Shown here piece by piece: positions 7,040-14,945 of a stretch of DNA of 16,522 nt. Numbering within the stretch: position 1 is the first letter of the stretch; every line of letters starts with the position of its first letter. Location: assembly GCA_049965515.1 (NCBI GenBank), contig JBMFWG010000039.1, positions 1 through 16,522 of the forward strand, in the 5' to 3' direction. This stretch comes from UBA4572 sp049965515. GTDB lineage: Bacteria > Nitrospirota > Leptospirillia > Leptospirillales > Leptospirillaceae. Below the pieces are notes generated by a model. That model was given only the letters and a program-made list of their open reading frames with translations, ran no database searches and was not told where the DNA came from. The translations under genes and the position numbers were made by a program.

Positions 7040-8236
7040 ATGGAGCGTTCCAAGCGATGTGTCGACCAGATTGATGTGAAGAACAAGCGTGTCTTTCTCC
7101 GGGCGGACTTTAATGTTCCTCTTGACGGAGACATGCACATTACCGACGATCGCCGAATTCGCTCCTCTCTCCCGACCATCAACTATCTGATCGACGAGGG
7201 AGCCCGGGTTGTTTTGGCCTCCCATCTGGGGCGTCCGAAAGGCGCTCCCGATGCCCGATACTCCATGGTCCCGGTCGCCAAAAGACTCTCCCGGCTTCTT
7301 TCCAAGGAGGTTCACTATACCGGGGAACTGGTGGGTCCCGCGGTGGAACGGGAGGTCGACCGCCTCAAGGCCGGAGAGATCTTTCTCCTTGAAAATTTGC
7401 GCTTTGATCGGGGAGAGGAATCCAACGACCTCGAGTTTTCAAAGAAACTAGCCCGTCTGGCCGATGTCTATGTCAATGACGCCTTTGGTGCCGCCCATAG
7501 AAGCCATGCTTCGGTGGTGGGGATTACCCAGTTCATCAAGGAGCTCTCCATTGGCTTTTTGATGAAGAAGGAGGTCTCCTACCTCAAGGGGGCGATCACG
7601 AACCCCACCCGCCCACTAGTGGCGATCCTGGGCGGCGGAAAGGTGTCGAGCAAGCTGGGGGTCATCTCGAACCTGCACGAAAAGGTCGACAAGATGATCA
7701 TCGGAGGAGGGATGGCCTTTACCTTCTACCGGGCGATGGGACTTGAGACCGGACGCTCCCTTGTGGAGGAGAATCTTGTGGATATGGCCCGGGAGATGCT
7801 GAACCATTCCCGGGAAAGGAACGTGAAGTTCTATCTTCCGATGGACTGTGTCGTGGCAGAGAGCCGGGAGTCGAACGCTCCTACAAAAATCGTTCCCTAT
7901 CAGGAGATTCCTCCGGGGTGGATTGCCCTGGATATTGGTCCGGCCTCGGTGAAGCTCTTCTCGGAGGTTCTTGAGAACGCCAAGACGATTCTCTGGAACG
8001 GACCGATGGGGGTCTTCGAGGAGGACGCCTTCTCCCGGGGAACCTTCGCCATGGCCCACTCGGTCGGAAACTGCTATGCCCTGACTATCGTGGGCGGAGG
8101 CGATACCGCTCTGGCTGTTCATCGGGCCGGAGAGTCCGACAACATGACCTTCATCTCGACGGGAGGGGGAGCCGCCCTAGAGCTTCTTGAAGGCAAGGAG
8201 CTCCCGGGTCTCTCCGTGATTCCCGATGCCGAATGA
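7040..8236 (+). CDS. pgk: Phosphoglycerate kinase
   Basis: Pgk transfers phosphate between 1,3-bisphosphoglycerate and ADP, giving 3-phosphoglycerate and ATP. From the ATG at 7040 the protein has 398 residues, the usual bacterial length. The substrate motif RADFNVPL lies at 21-28 and SHLGRPKG at 61-68. The nucleotide-domain GGGK motif has K201, followed by VSSKLGV. Near the end are GGGDTA with D355 and TGGGAALELLEGKELPGL. GGAGG at 7031-7035 supports this start. An in-frame ATG at 6977 would add 21 residues (an Arg/Gly-rich run) that do not belong to the family. It lies 77 bases after gap and before tpiA, consistent with one transcription unit. Confidence 0.96.
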   Translation: MERSKRCVDQIDVKNKRVFLRADFNVPLDGDMHITDDRRIRSSLPTINYLIDEGARVVLASHLGRPKGAPDARYSMVPVAKRLSRLLSKEVHYTGELVGPAVEREVDRLKAGEIFLLENLRFDRGEESNDLEFSKKLARLADVYVNDAFGAAHRSHASVVGITQFIKELSIGFLMKKEVSYLKGAITNPTRPLVAILGGGKVSSKLGVISNLHEKVDKMIIGGGMAFTFYRAMGLETGRSLVEENLVDMAREMLNHSRERNVKFYLPMDCVVAESRESNAPTKIVPYQEIPPGWIALDIGPASVKLFSEVLENAKTILWNGPMGVFEEDAFSRGTFAMAHSVGNCYALTIVGGGDTALAVHRAGESDNMTFISTGGGAALELLEGKELPGLSVIPDAE

Positions 8237-8325
8237 TCGGCGCAGGAGGGGCAGGCCGCCAAGGATAATGTGACAGGACTGGCTCTATCAGAGATTCTGA
8301 CGTTTGTCTCTTCGGAGGTCCCTTC

Positions 8326-9093
8326 ATGCTGATGGTGGCGAACTGGAAGATGAATATGGATCGGGATGCCATCGTGAGCTATCTCGATGTTTTGAGCAAG
8401 GAAGGTCGATGGCCCCGATGGTGTGCCCAAGGCTATCGTCTCCTTCTCGCCCCTCCCTTTCCCTATCTCGACTTTCTCCTGCATGAGCTTCGGGAGCGAG
8501 AGCTGCCTTTTTGGGTCGTGGCCCAGAACATGTGTGCCCACGAAAAGGGGGCCTACACCGGAGAGGTCAGTGCTGATATGCTTCGGGATCTGGGCTTGAA
8601 CGGCGTCATCCTGGGCCATTCGGAGCGCCGGCGTTTCTTCGGGGAGACCGACGCCCAGGTTGCGGCGAAAACAGCTCTGGCCCTCTCCCGGGAGCTCGTT
8701 CCCATCGTCTGCTTCGGAGAGACCGAGGAGGAGAGGCTTTCGAAGGACTACCCCCGGGTCTGGGAGCGGCAGATCGCCCCGGTATGGAAAGAGGTCCAGA
8801 AGGCCAGGGCGTCCGGCTCCGAGACCCCGGTCTACTTTGCTTATGAGCCGGTCTGGGCCATCGGAACCGGACGGGCGGCGGCCCTCGACGATATCCGGGA
8901 AGTGGCCTGGAACCTCCGGGAGTCCTTCGGACACGAATGCTCCTCAGGTCTCCTCTACGGGGGATCGGTTAATGACGAAAGTCTTTCTGTCCTCGTGGAG
9001 AAGGGGACGGTCTACGGATTTCTTGTGGGAGGAGCCTTTCTGGATCCGGAGATCGTTATCCGGTCCTTTCATCTTCTCTTTCCCCATCCATAA
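8326..9093 (+). CDS. tpiA: Triosephosphate isomerase
   Basis: TpiA interconverts dihydroxyacetone phosphate and glyceraldehyde 3-phosphate. The 255-residue TIM barrel has all catalytic residues: Lys8 in ANWKMN, His98 in ILGHSERR and Glu174 in AYEPVWAIGTG. The phosphate-binding YGGSVN (211-216) and FLVGGAFLD (232-240) are also present. The N-terminus is slightly short (MLMVANWKMN instead of the more common R-x-P-L/I-x-A-G-N-W-K), but CGGAGG at 8313-8318 is well placed before the ATG at 8326. It follows pgk by 89 bases with no terminator and precedes secG, a frequent bacterial order. Confidence 0.96.
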   Translation: MLMVANWKMNMDRDAIVSYLDVLSKEGRWPRWCAQGYRLLLAPPFPYLDFLLHELRERELPFWVVAQNMCAHEKGAYTGEVSADMLRDLGLNGVILGHSERRRFFGETDAQVAAKTALALSRELVPIVCFGETEEERLSKDYPRVWERQIAPVWKEVQKARASGSETPVYFAYEPVWAIGTGRAAALDDIREVAWNLRESFGHECSSGLLYGGSVNDESLSVLVEKGTVYGFLVGGAFLDPEIVIRSFHLLFPHP

Positions 9094-9198
9094 AAAAAGA
9101 GGACCAGGGATTTAACTCCTCACCCAATGTGAGTCGAATATTTCAGGGCTTTTGGAGTCTCGCCTCCCGATCGCCTCAACGGAAAGGAAATCTCTTTC

Positions 9199-9528
9199 AT
9201 GACCATTCTTATCACTGTCATCCACGTTCTGACCTGTCTTCTCATAATCGCCGCCGTGCTCCTGCAGTCCGGCAAAGGGGCTGAGACGGGGGTGATGCTT
9301 GGAGGCTCCTCCCAGTCGATGTTTGGTGCCCAGGGAGCAACCCCTTTCCTGAGCAAACTCACCGTAGTTCTTGCCACGGTCTTCATGGTAACCTCCCTGT
9401 CGCTGGCCCTTATCAAGCAGAATAGCGTGGGACCGTCGCTTCTCCTGAACGCGCCGCTCAAGGCTCTTCCGTCTCCTTCCGTTCCGGCTCCGGCAACCGC
9501 TCCGGCTCCTTCGGCCAAAAAGCCCTGA
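9199..9528 (+). CDS. secG: Preprotein translocase subunit SecG
   Basis: SecG is a small subunit of the SecYEG channel in the inner membrane that assists SecA-driven export. The 109-residue protein has the family's two TM helices (about 3-22 and 52-72) joined by the diagnostic loop LLQSGKGAETG...GGSSQSMFG. A Pro/Ala-rich C-terminal tail (from about 90) is low in complexity and common in SecG. GGAAAGGAAA at 9181-9190 provides the ribosome site for the ATG at 9199. It follows tpiA by 105 bases, the widespread tpiA-secG arrangement, and is likely co-transcribed with it. Confidence 0.93.
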   Translation: MTILITVIHVLTCLLIIAAVLLQSGKGAETGVMLGGSSQSMFGAQGATPFLSKLTVVLATVFMVTSLSLALIKQNSVGPSLLLNAPLKALPSPSVPAPATAPAPSAKKP

Positions 9529-9533
9529 GGGGA

Positions 9534-9588
9534 GGGTCGGCCGTGAAACCGAAGAGAGCCACGATCCCTCTTCGAGACGACCGGACCC
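9534..9588 (+). repeat. Nested stem-loop between secG and the ABC binding-protein gene
   Basis: An outer stem pairs GGGTC (9534-9538) with GACCC (9584-9588) and continues imperfectly inward. An inner perfect seven-base stem pairs CGAAGAG (9550-9556) with CTCTTCG (9568-9574) around an 11-base loop. No T-run follows, so it is not a classical terminator. It may be an mRNA processing or stability element between the secG and transporter parts of the transcript. No tRNA is present here. Confidence 0.35.
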
Positions 9589-9645
9589 GAGGCTTTCGAT
9601 GATCGCCCCGTCCGAAATGGCGGAACAGGCTTGTCGGGTGTCGGC

Positions 9646-11454
9646 ATGATCGGCGACCGCCCGTTTTTTTTCCGGCAGAGTCGGGAAGGAGGCTCCTTTT
9701 TTGGAAAAAAAACGGTGTGCCAGAAAGCTCTGGCCTCTCTCACCGCCACTCTCCTCCTGTTTTTTATCCTGTTGGGGTGTGCAAAAAAAGACACGGACCA
9801 GGTTTTCCGGGTCGTTCCCCGTCCGTCCCCTGTGGGGGGGAAGATGGTTCTCGATCTTCTCTCCGACCCCAAAACCTTTAATCCTGCCCTGGCGTCGGAA
9901 ACGACCAGCACCCAGATTCTCGGATATCTCTTCCGGGGGTTGACCCGGATCTCCCCCTACGACGGGCGCGTCAAGCCGGACCTGGCCTCCCGATGGACCA
10001 TCGACAAAACCGGCCGCCGCATCGTCTTGACCCTTCGCCGTCACCTTTTCTGGTCCGATGGGGCTCCCCTGACCTCGGCCGACGTCGTCTTTACCTTCAA
10101 CCATATCTACTACAATCCCTCCATTGCCTCCCCGGTCAGGGATGTCCTGACCGTCGGAGGCCAGCCCTTTCGGGTCACAGCTCCCGACTCCCGGACCGTC
10201 GTTTTCGAGACGGCCCGTCCCTTTGCCCCGCTCCTTGAGGAGCTAGGCGTCGAGATTCTTCCCGAGCATATTCTGGCCCCGGAGGTTCAGGCCGGTCGAT
10301 TCAATACCGCCTGGTCGGTCAGGACTCCCCCGGGCAGGATTGTGGGTGACGGCCCGTTTCTTCTTGAACAATATCGTCCCGGACAGGAGGTGATTCTCCG
10401 GAAAAACCCGCGCTACACTCCCCCCAAGGGTCTTTCTGGTCCTTATCCCGGTCCGTTGCCCTATCTCGATACCGTCCGGCTCCGGATTGTTCCCAACCAG
10501 AACAGCACCCTTCTTCGTTTTCTCGGAGGCCGGTCCGATATTGTGGGTGTGAGCCCTGCCCAGGTTCCGGTCCTGTCGGGCAAGACCCGGGAAAAGGCCT
10601 TCCGGCTTCTTGTCAGGGGGCCCTCCCAGGCCGAGACCTTCCTCACCTTTAACGAAAATCCCAAGGCTCCGATCCCGCCCTACAAGATTGCCTGGTTCAG
10701 GGACCGGGCCTTTCGACAGGCCATCGCCTGGGCCCTCGACCGGAAGGCCATGGTCAATGTCGTCTATAATGGTCTCGGAGCCCCCATTCCCGGACCTGTG
10801 AGTCCGGCAAACAAGGCCTTTTTCGACCCGGGCGTTTTTCGCTACCATCATGATCTCGCCCGGGCTCGGGCCCTTCTCCGGTCAGCAGGGTTCCGCCGGA
10901 GGGGGTCCCGACTTTTCGACGCCTCCGGACACCGGGTCGTTGTTGTCCTCATGACCAACACCGAAAGTCCCGAACGTCTCTCGCTGGCCCAGATGGTCCG
11001 GGCGATGCTCGCCCCTCTGGGAATCCGGGTTCGTGTCGTCCCCCTCCAGTTCAATATGCTCTCGACGCTGGTGCTTGCCTCCCATCAATGGGAGATGCTT
11101 CTCTTCGGGCTGACCGGGACACTTGATCCTCACGGAAACGCCACCGTATGGCGCTCGACAGGATTTCTCCATCTTTGGGATCCGGGAGAAAAGATGCCCT
11201 CCACTCCGTGGCAGGCGGAGGTTGACCATCTCTTCGATCAGGGGGAAACCGAGATGGATCCACGGCGACGGAAGGCAATCTACGATCGCTGGCAGGAAAT
11301 CGCCACCCGGGAGGTTCCGATGGTCGATCTTGTGAGTCCCGATGCCATCACCGCCGTCAGGAAGACCCTCTCGGGAATCGCCCCCACCCCGCTGGGGGGG
11401 GTTGTTCCCCACGTGTCCCTGGTGGCCCAGACGGGGAGGCTCCTCCTGCCATGA
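9646..11454 (+). CDS. Peptide/nickel-type ABC transporter substrate-binding lipoprotein (SBP family 5)
   Basis: This is the periplasmic receptor of an oligopeptide-type importer, about 602 residues from the ATG at 9646. A signal segment ALASLTATLLLFFILLGC ends in a lipobox with Cys45, predicting a lipid-anchored protein. The mature part begins with a family-5 pattern: LDLLSDPKTFNPALASE, a LFRGLTRI segment, then LFWSDGAPLTSADVVFTF (W136-S-D-G), a hallmark of the family. FRQAIAWALDRKAM is another family block. The start is uncertain. ATG 9646 and TTG 9631 lack ribosome sites, while an ideal AAGGAGG (9686-9692) points to a TTG at 9701 that is out of frame by one base just before an A8 run. The stop overlaps the first permease gene by ATGA. 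The substrate cannot be told from the sequence. Confidence 0.87.
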   Translation: MIGDRPFFFRQSREGGSFFGKKTVCQKALASLTATLLLFFILLGCAKKDTDQVFRVVPRPSPVGGKMVLDLLSDPKTFNPALASETTSTQILGYLFRGLTRISPYDGRVKPDLASRWTIDKTGRRIVLTLRRHLFWSDGAPLTSADVVFTFNHIYYNPSIASPVRDVLTVGGQPFRVTAPDSRTVVFETARPFAPLLEELGVEILPEHILAPEVQAGRFNTAWSVRTPPGRIVGDGPFLLEQYRPGQEVILRKNPRYTPPKGLSGPYPGPLPYLDTVRLRIVPNQNSTLLRFLGGRSDIVGVSPAQVPVLSGKTREKAFRLLVRGPSQAETFLTFNENPKAPIPPYKIAWFRDRAFRQAIAWALDRKAMVNVVYNGLGAPIPGPVSPANKAFFDPGVFRYHHDLARARALLRSAGFRRRGSRLFDASGHRVVVVLMTNTESPERLSLAQMVRAMLAPLGIRVRVVPLQFNMLSTLVLASHQWEMLLFGLTGTLDPHGNATVWRSTGFLHLWDPGEKMPSTPWQAEVDHLFDQGETEMDPRRRKAIYDRWQEIATREVPMVDLVSPDAITAVRKTLSGIAPTPLGGVVPHVSLVAQTGRLLLP

Positions 11455-12419
11455 CCCGTGCGCTTCTCCTTCGGCTTTCCCATATGGTCGTGGTGCTCTT
11501 CGGGATTGTCCTCCTCTCCTTTGTGATGATGGACTTTGCTCCGGGAGACTTTCTGACCCAGATGGCCCTCAATCCCCAGATCTCACCCAAGACGATTGCC
11601 GCCCTGCGCCAGCAGTATGGCCTCGGCCTTCCCTTCCCGGAGCAGTTTGGCCGCTGGCTGACGGCCCTTCTCCGGGGAAACCTGGGCTATTCCTTTTCCT
11701 ACCATCTTCCCGTCTCCACCCTGATCGCCCAGCGAATTCCCATGACCCTTCTTCTCACCGGGACGGCCGTTCTCCTGTCTTGGGGGGCCGCCCTTCCACT
11801 CGCCGTCTTCGGGGCCCGGAGGGCCGGGGGATGGCTGGACCGCTCCCTTCTTTCCTTTTCCTACCTCTCCATCTCCTTTCCCTCCTTTTTTCTGGCAGTC
11901 CTTGGCCTTCTTCTGGCCGAGAAAACAGGACTTTTCCCTATCGGGGGAGCGCGATCCTCCCTCCCTCCCGGAGCCGGAGAGGGTACACGGGTCCTGGATC
12001 TCCTTCACCACCTGATCCTCCCGGCCACGACGCTGGCTCTGGGGAGCTTCGGGGTCCTGTACCGTCTGATGCGCTCCTCTGTTCTCGAGGTGATCTCCCA
12101 GCCCTATATGAATGCGGCCCGGGGACGGGGCCTGGCAGAGAGGATCCTTTTCTGGCGCTACCTCTTCCGGAACGCCATCAATCCGCTGGTGACGCTCTTC
12201 GGCATGGAGCTGGGAGGGCTTCTGTCTGGAGCGGCCTTCACCGAGATGGTCTTTGGGTGGCCCGGGATGGGGAGGCTCATGCTTCATGCCGTCATGACCC
12301 GGGATCTCTATCTCGTGATGGGGGGACTTCTGATGGGGGCGGTGCTCCTGCTTCTGGGGAACCTTCTGGCTGACGGGCTTCTTTATCTTCTCGATCCGCG
12401 AACCCGGGAGACGTCGTGA
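11451..12419 (+). CDS. ABC transporter permease, DppB/OppB type
   Basis: This is a 322-residue inner-membrane permease of a peptide-type importer. It has an N-terminal TM helix (about 8-28), a periplasmic DppB/OppB N-domain containing GLGLPFPEQFGRWL and RGNLGYSF, and then five membrane segments. The EAA loop that contacts the ATPase lies at 219-243 (YMNAARGRGLAERILFWRYL). The terminal VFGWPGMGRLMLHAVMTRD block is typical of the family. Its ATG overlaps the binding-protein stop as ATGA, and its own stop overlaps the next gene as GTGA, so the three genes are translationally coupled. It would pair with the OppC-type protein to form the channel. Confidence 0.93.
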   Translation: MTRALLLRLSHMVVVLFGIVLLSFVMMDFAPGDFLTQMALNPQISPKTIAALRQQYGLGLPFPEQFGRWLTALLRGNLGYSFSYHLPVSTLIAQRIPMTLLLTGTAVLLSWGAALPLAVFGARRAGGWLDRSLLSFSYLSISFPSFFLAVLGLLLAEKTGLFPIGGARSSLPPGAGEGTRVLDLLHHLILPATTLALGSFGVLYRLMRSSVLEVISQPYMNAARGRGLAERILFWRYLFRNAINPLVTLFGMELGGLLSGAAFTEMVFGWPGMGRLMLHAVMTRDLYLVMGGLLMGAVLLLLGNLLADGLLYLLDPRTRETS

Positions 12420-13450
12420 TTGGATGGCGGAACGTCTTCCGACGGGTGGGGCGCGCCGGCACACTCCTGATTTTGCTGGGAGTTGCCAGCCTTTTTGCAG
12501 AGTTTCTGGCGCCATATCGATATGATTCCGTCCGATTCGATCTCCCCTACGCTCCGGCGGTCTGGCCCCATGTGGTGAAGGGGCACCTGGTGGTATCTGT
12601 TCTCCGGCTTGCCGATCCGGTGTCACGGCGCTACGAACCCACGGGAGAGACCGTTCCCCTCCGGTTTTTTTGCCGGGGGGAGGCGGTCCGGATGTGGGGC
12701 TTCCTTCCCACCTCCCGACATCTTTTCTGTGCGGCGGCTCCCGGTCGGGTTCTCCTTTTGGGCGCAGATCTCTTCGGACGGGACCTCTTCTCCCGTCTTC
12801 TCTACGGGATGCGAATCTCCTTTCTCCTGTCCCTCGTCGGGGTCACCCTTTCCTTTGCCATCGGGATCCTTGTGGGTCTTGTGGCAGGGTATGCAGGGGG
12901 ATGGACCGACCGGATTCTCATGAGAAGCTCCGAGATTGTCATGGCGGTGCCCTCTCTCTATCTCCTGATGGGGCTCCGCTCCATCGTTCCCTATGGGCTT
13001 TCGGGTCTTTCCGTCGCTTTTGTCATCACCGCCTCGCTGGCGCTGGTCGGATGGGCCTCTCTGGCCCGGGTGGTGAGGGGACTGGTCCGCTCTCTCGTTT
13101 CGAGGGATTTCGTTCTGGCCGCCATCGCCACCGGAGCCTCTCCGGCACGAATCATCTTCCGCCATCTCCTTCCCAACATGCGCTACTATCTCCTGGTGGC
13201 GGTGACGCTTTCCATTCCGGCCTTTATCGTGGGAGAGGCCGGCCTTTCCTTTCTGGGCCTGGGTCTTTCCGAGCCCCGGCCGAGCCTTGGGAATATCCTG
13301 GCCGAAGGGCAGTCTCTTGAAACGATGGAAAGCGCTCCCTGGCTTTTGGCCTCGGGGGGGGTGATTGTCCTTTTGGTGGTTCTCTTCAATCGGTTGGGAG
13401 ATGTCCTGCGGGAGGCTCAGGAGGAGGCCGGATCCAAAAGGTCTCCTTAG
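12416..13450 (+). CDS. ABC transporter permease, DppC/OppC type with enlarged periplasmic insert
   Basis: This is the second channel subunit, 344 residues, starting at a GTG that overlaps the stop of the OppB-type gene. TM1 spans about 14-32. LLGADLFGRDLFSRLLYG (113-130) is the family's entry motif before TM2. Between them lies an insert of about 80 residues with LRFFCRGEAVRMWGFLPT, longer than in classic OppC/DppC but known to me from a YejE-like or deltaproteobacterial subgroup. The EAA loop is at about 230-254 (DFVLAAIATGASPARIIFRH), and GEAGLSFLGLGL closes the family signature. No ATP-binding subunits follow, so the OppD/OppF-type ATPases must be encoded elsewhere. Confidence 0.92.
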   Translation: MIGWRNVFRRVGRAGTLLILLGVASLFAEFLAPYRYDSVRFDLPYAPAVWPHVVKGHLVVSVLRLADPVSRRYEPTGETVPLRFFCRGEAVRMWGFLPTSRHLFCAAAPGRVLLLGADLFGRDLFSRLLYGMRISFLLSLVGVTLSFAIGILVGLVAGYAGGWTDRILMRSSEIVMAVPSLYLLMGLRSIVPYGLSGLSVAFVITASLALVGWASLARVVRGLVRSLVSRDFVLAAIATGASPARIIFRHLLPNMRYYLLVAVTLSIPAFIVGEAGLSFLGLGLSEPRPSLGNILAEGQSLETMESAPWLLASGGVIVLLVVLFNRLGDVLREAQEEAGSKRSP

Positions 13451-13512
13451 AGCGAGAAGGAGAAAAGACGACCCGGTTGTGAGAGAGAGCTGGAGGTGAG
13501 GGAGTCGAAAAA

Positions 13513-14166
13513 ATGAACAAGAAAAGAAAAGAGATCGAGGCATTTGATCTTGTCCTGTGGGATCTCGACGGAACTTTGGTAGACTCCCGGACGGATCTGG
13601 TGGAGGCGACCAATGTGGCGATGCGGGCCCTGGGATACCCGACGGTTCCCTTTGACCGGTTCTCAAAGATGGTCGGTCAGGGCGTTCGCCACCTGGTGAC
13701 GTCGGCCCTTCCTGCCGGAACCGATCCGGAGATAGTGGAGGAGGCGATCGAGATTTTTTTGGTCTGGTACCGGAGGCACTTGGCGGATACGACTCGTTTT
13801 TATCCCGGACTTCGCGAGGGAATCGCCCGATCGAAGACTCTTCATGCCGTGGTCTCGAACAAGCGGGAGGATCTTTGTCGTTTGCTTTTGGCCCGTCTGG
13901 GAGCAACGGACCTCTTTATCCGGATCGTGGGAGGAAATACCTGTTCCGAGAGAAAACCCCATCCGGCGCCTCTTTTTGCGGCCATGGAGGGGCTTGGTAT
14001 CCCGCCGGACCGCATCCTGATGGTGGGAGACAGCACCGTGGATATCGAGGCGGGGAAGCTTGCCGGTGTGACGACCTGGGGAGTTCTCTGGGGCTTCGGA
14101 GATCCTTCCTCTAGCCGGCCGGACGCTCTTCTGACGGATCCGTCGGAGGTTTTTTCCCGGGAGTGA
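13513..14166 (+). CDS. gph: HAD-family phosphatase, probable phosphoglycolate phosphatase
   Basis: This cytoplasmic haloacid-dehalogenase-type hydrolase has 217 residues, the usual Gph size. Motif I is WDLDGTLVDS with nucleophile Asp17 and acid/base Asp19. Motif II is VVSNK (Ser115), motif III has Lys148 in RKPHPAP, and motif IV is MVGDSTVD with Asp173 and Asp177. The helical cap at about 25-95 (with GQGVRHLV) fits the Gph/PGP subfamily. These enzymes remove phosphate from 2-phosphoglycolate, but pyrophosphatase or other sugar-phosphate activities are possible. GGGAG about eight bases upstream supports the ATG at 13513. It lies 62 bases after the permease gene and may end that transcript. Its last 56 bases overlap, antisense, the end of the DUF4149 gene. 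Confidence 0.85.
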   Translation: MNKKRKEIEAFDLVLWDLDGTLVDSRTDLVEATNVAMRALGYPTVPFDRFSKMVGQGVRHLVTSALPAGTDPEIVEEAIEIFLVWYRRHLADTTRFYPGLREGIARSKTLHAVVSNKREDLCRLLLARLGATDLFIRIVGGNTCSERKPHPAPLFAAMEGLGIPPDRILMVGDSTVDIEAGKLAGVTTWGVLWGFGDPSSSRPDALLTDPSEVFSRE

Positions 14167-14650
14167 GGGCCGACGGAGGGGAGGGGTATTCGACCGTCCG
14201 GGAGAGGAGCGAGAGGGTCGCCCCCAAAAGACCGATCAGGATGACAAGGTTTGCCATGAAGCTCTCGCGGTGGGCCGCGGCGAAGGCCGATATCAGGGCG
14301 GCATCGGAGGGAAGGGCGTCGTGGAGAGCCTTGAGGGCCGAGGCTCGGGGGCCCAGATAGAAGGCGAGAAGACCGGAAATGAGAAGCCCTGCGGAGAAGG
14401 TGAGCAGGAGGGCCCTGGTCGGTCGTCGTGAGAGCTTCGAAAGGAGAAGAAGGAGAAGGACCTCCACCAGCAGTCCAGTAAAGAGGAGATGAAAGTAGCC
14501 CGGGAACAGGGCACCCACCGCCTCACCGGCCTTTTTCGTCCCCAGATGGAGAAAGAGGGCGGGGGCGACGAAAAGAGTCATGAGGATTGAGCCGCCCGTA
14601 AGGAAGACCAGAATATATCCATAGACGAGCCAGAGAATACGGGGTATCAC
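14111..14650 (-). CDS. DUF4149/TMEM205-like four-helix membrane protein
   Basis: From a GTG at 14650 this encodes 179 residues with four predicted membrane helices (about 3-28, 47-70, 77-97 and 128-146). The pattern fits DUF4149: a first helix running into SILMTLFVAPALFLHLGTKKAG, then GALFPGYFHLL, and a last helix preceded by an A-x-x-A-H-R-E-S-x-x-A-N block resembling the family's 'H..S...N'. The function of the family is not established. I chose the GTG because AAAGGAT lies five bases before it. The frame stays open to 14848, but those 66 extra residues are Pro/Arg-rich and not family-like. The gene ends inside gph on the opposite strand, with no room for a terminator. A candidate promoter lies at 14820-14848. 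Confidence 0.72.
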   Translation of the reverse strand: MIPRILWLVYGYILVFLTGGSILMTLFVAPALFLHLGTKKAGEAVGALFPGYFHLLFTGLLVEVLLLLLLSKLSRRPTRALLLTFSAGLLISGLLAFYLGPRASALKALHDALPSDAALISAFAAAHRESFMANLVILIGLLGATLSLLSRTVEYPSPPSALTPGKKPPTDPSEERPAG

Positions 14651-14819
14651 AGGGATCCTTTCAATGTGATCGGTTCCACCCGGAAAGATACGGGAAGGAT
14701 CAGGTCGGGGGCTGTTTTTCCATCGGGAAGACAAAGGAAAAACAAGGCTCCCGGAGTGTGGACGTTGCAACGGATCCGTATGGCGAGGGATCGGAGCCGA
14801 ATGGACTCTCTTCGGAGTG

Positions 14820-14848
14820 ATTCTACTGGAGCGGGGGGTGGGGGGCAA
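14820..14848 (-). promoter_or_regulatory. Candidate sigma70 promoter for the DUF4149 gene
   Basis: On the minus strand TTGCCC (14848-14843) is followed after 17 bases by TAGAAT (14825-14820). The -10 matches five of six and the -35 four of six consensus bases. The leader to the GTG at 14650 would be about 160 bases. It lies in the 295-base gap between the DUF4149 start and the chemoreceptor stop, which otherwise shows no gene. Confidence 0.4.
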
Positions 14849-14945
14849 GAAGAGGCCTCCGACTCATTGCCGGTCGAAGCCCGGAGAGAAGGGACGGATG
14901 GCCGGGCATTCTGTCAACGTGGCTGGAGAAGCCGGGTCGCGCCAT

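Noticed and set aside
9529..9645. Possible tRNA after secG, a common location in bacteria
   Set aside because: I looked for a cloverleaf and a GTTCGA-type T-loop and found only the nested stem-loop. The sequence does not fit a tRNA.
12623..13906. Minus-strand open frame of 427 codons over the OppC-type permease and gph
   Set aside because: It crosses two well-supported plus-strand genes, and its translation is Pro/Gly/Arg-rich low-complexity sequence.
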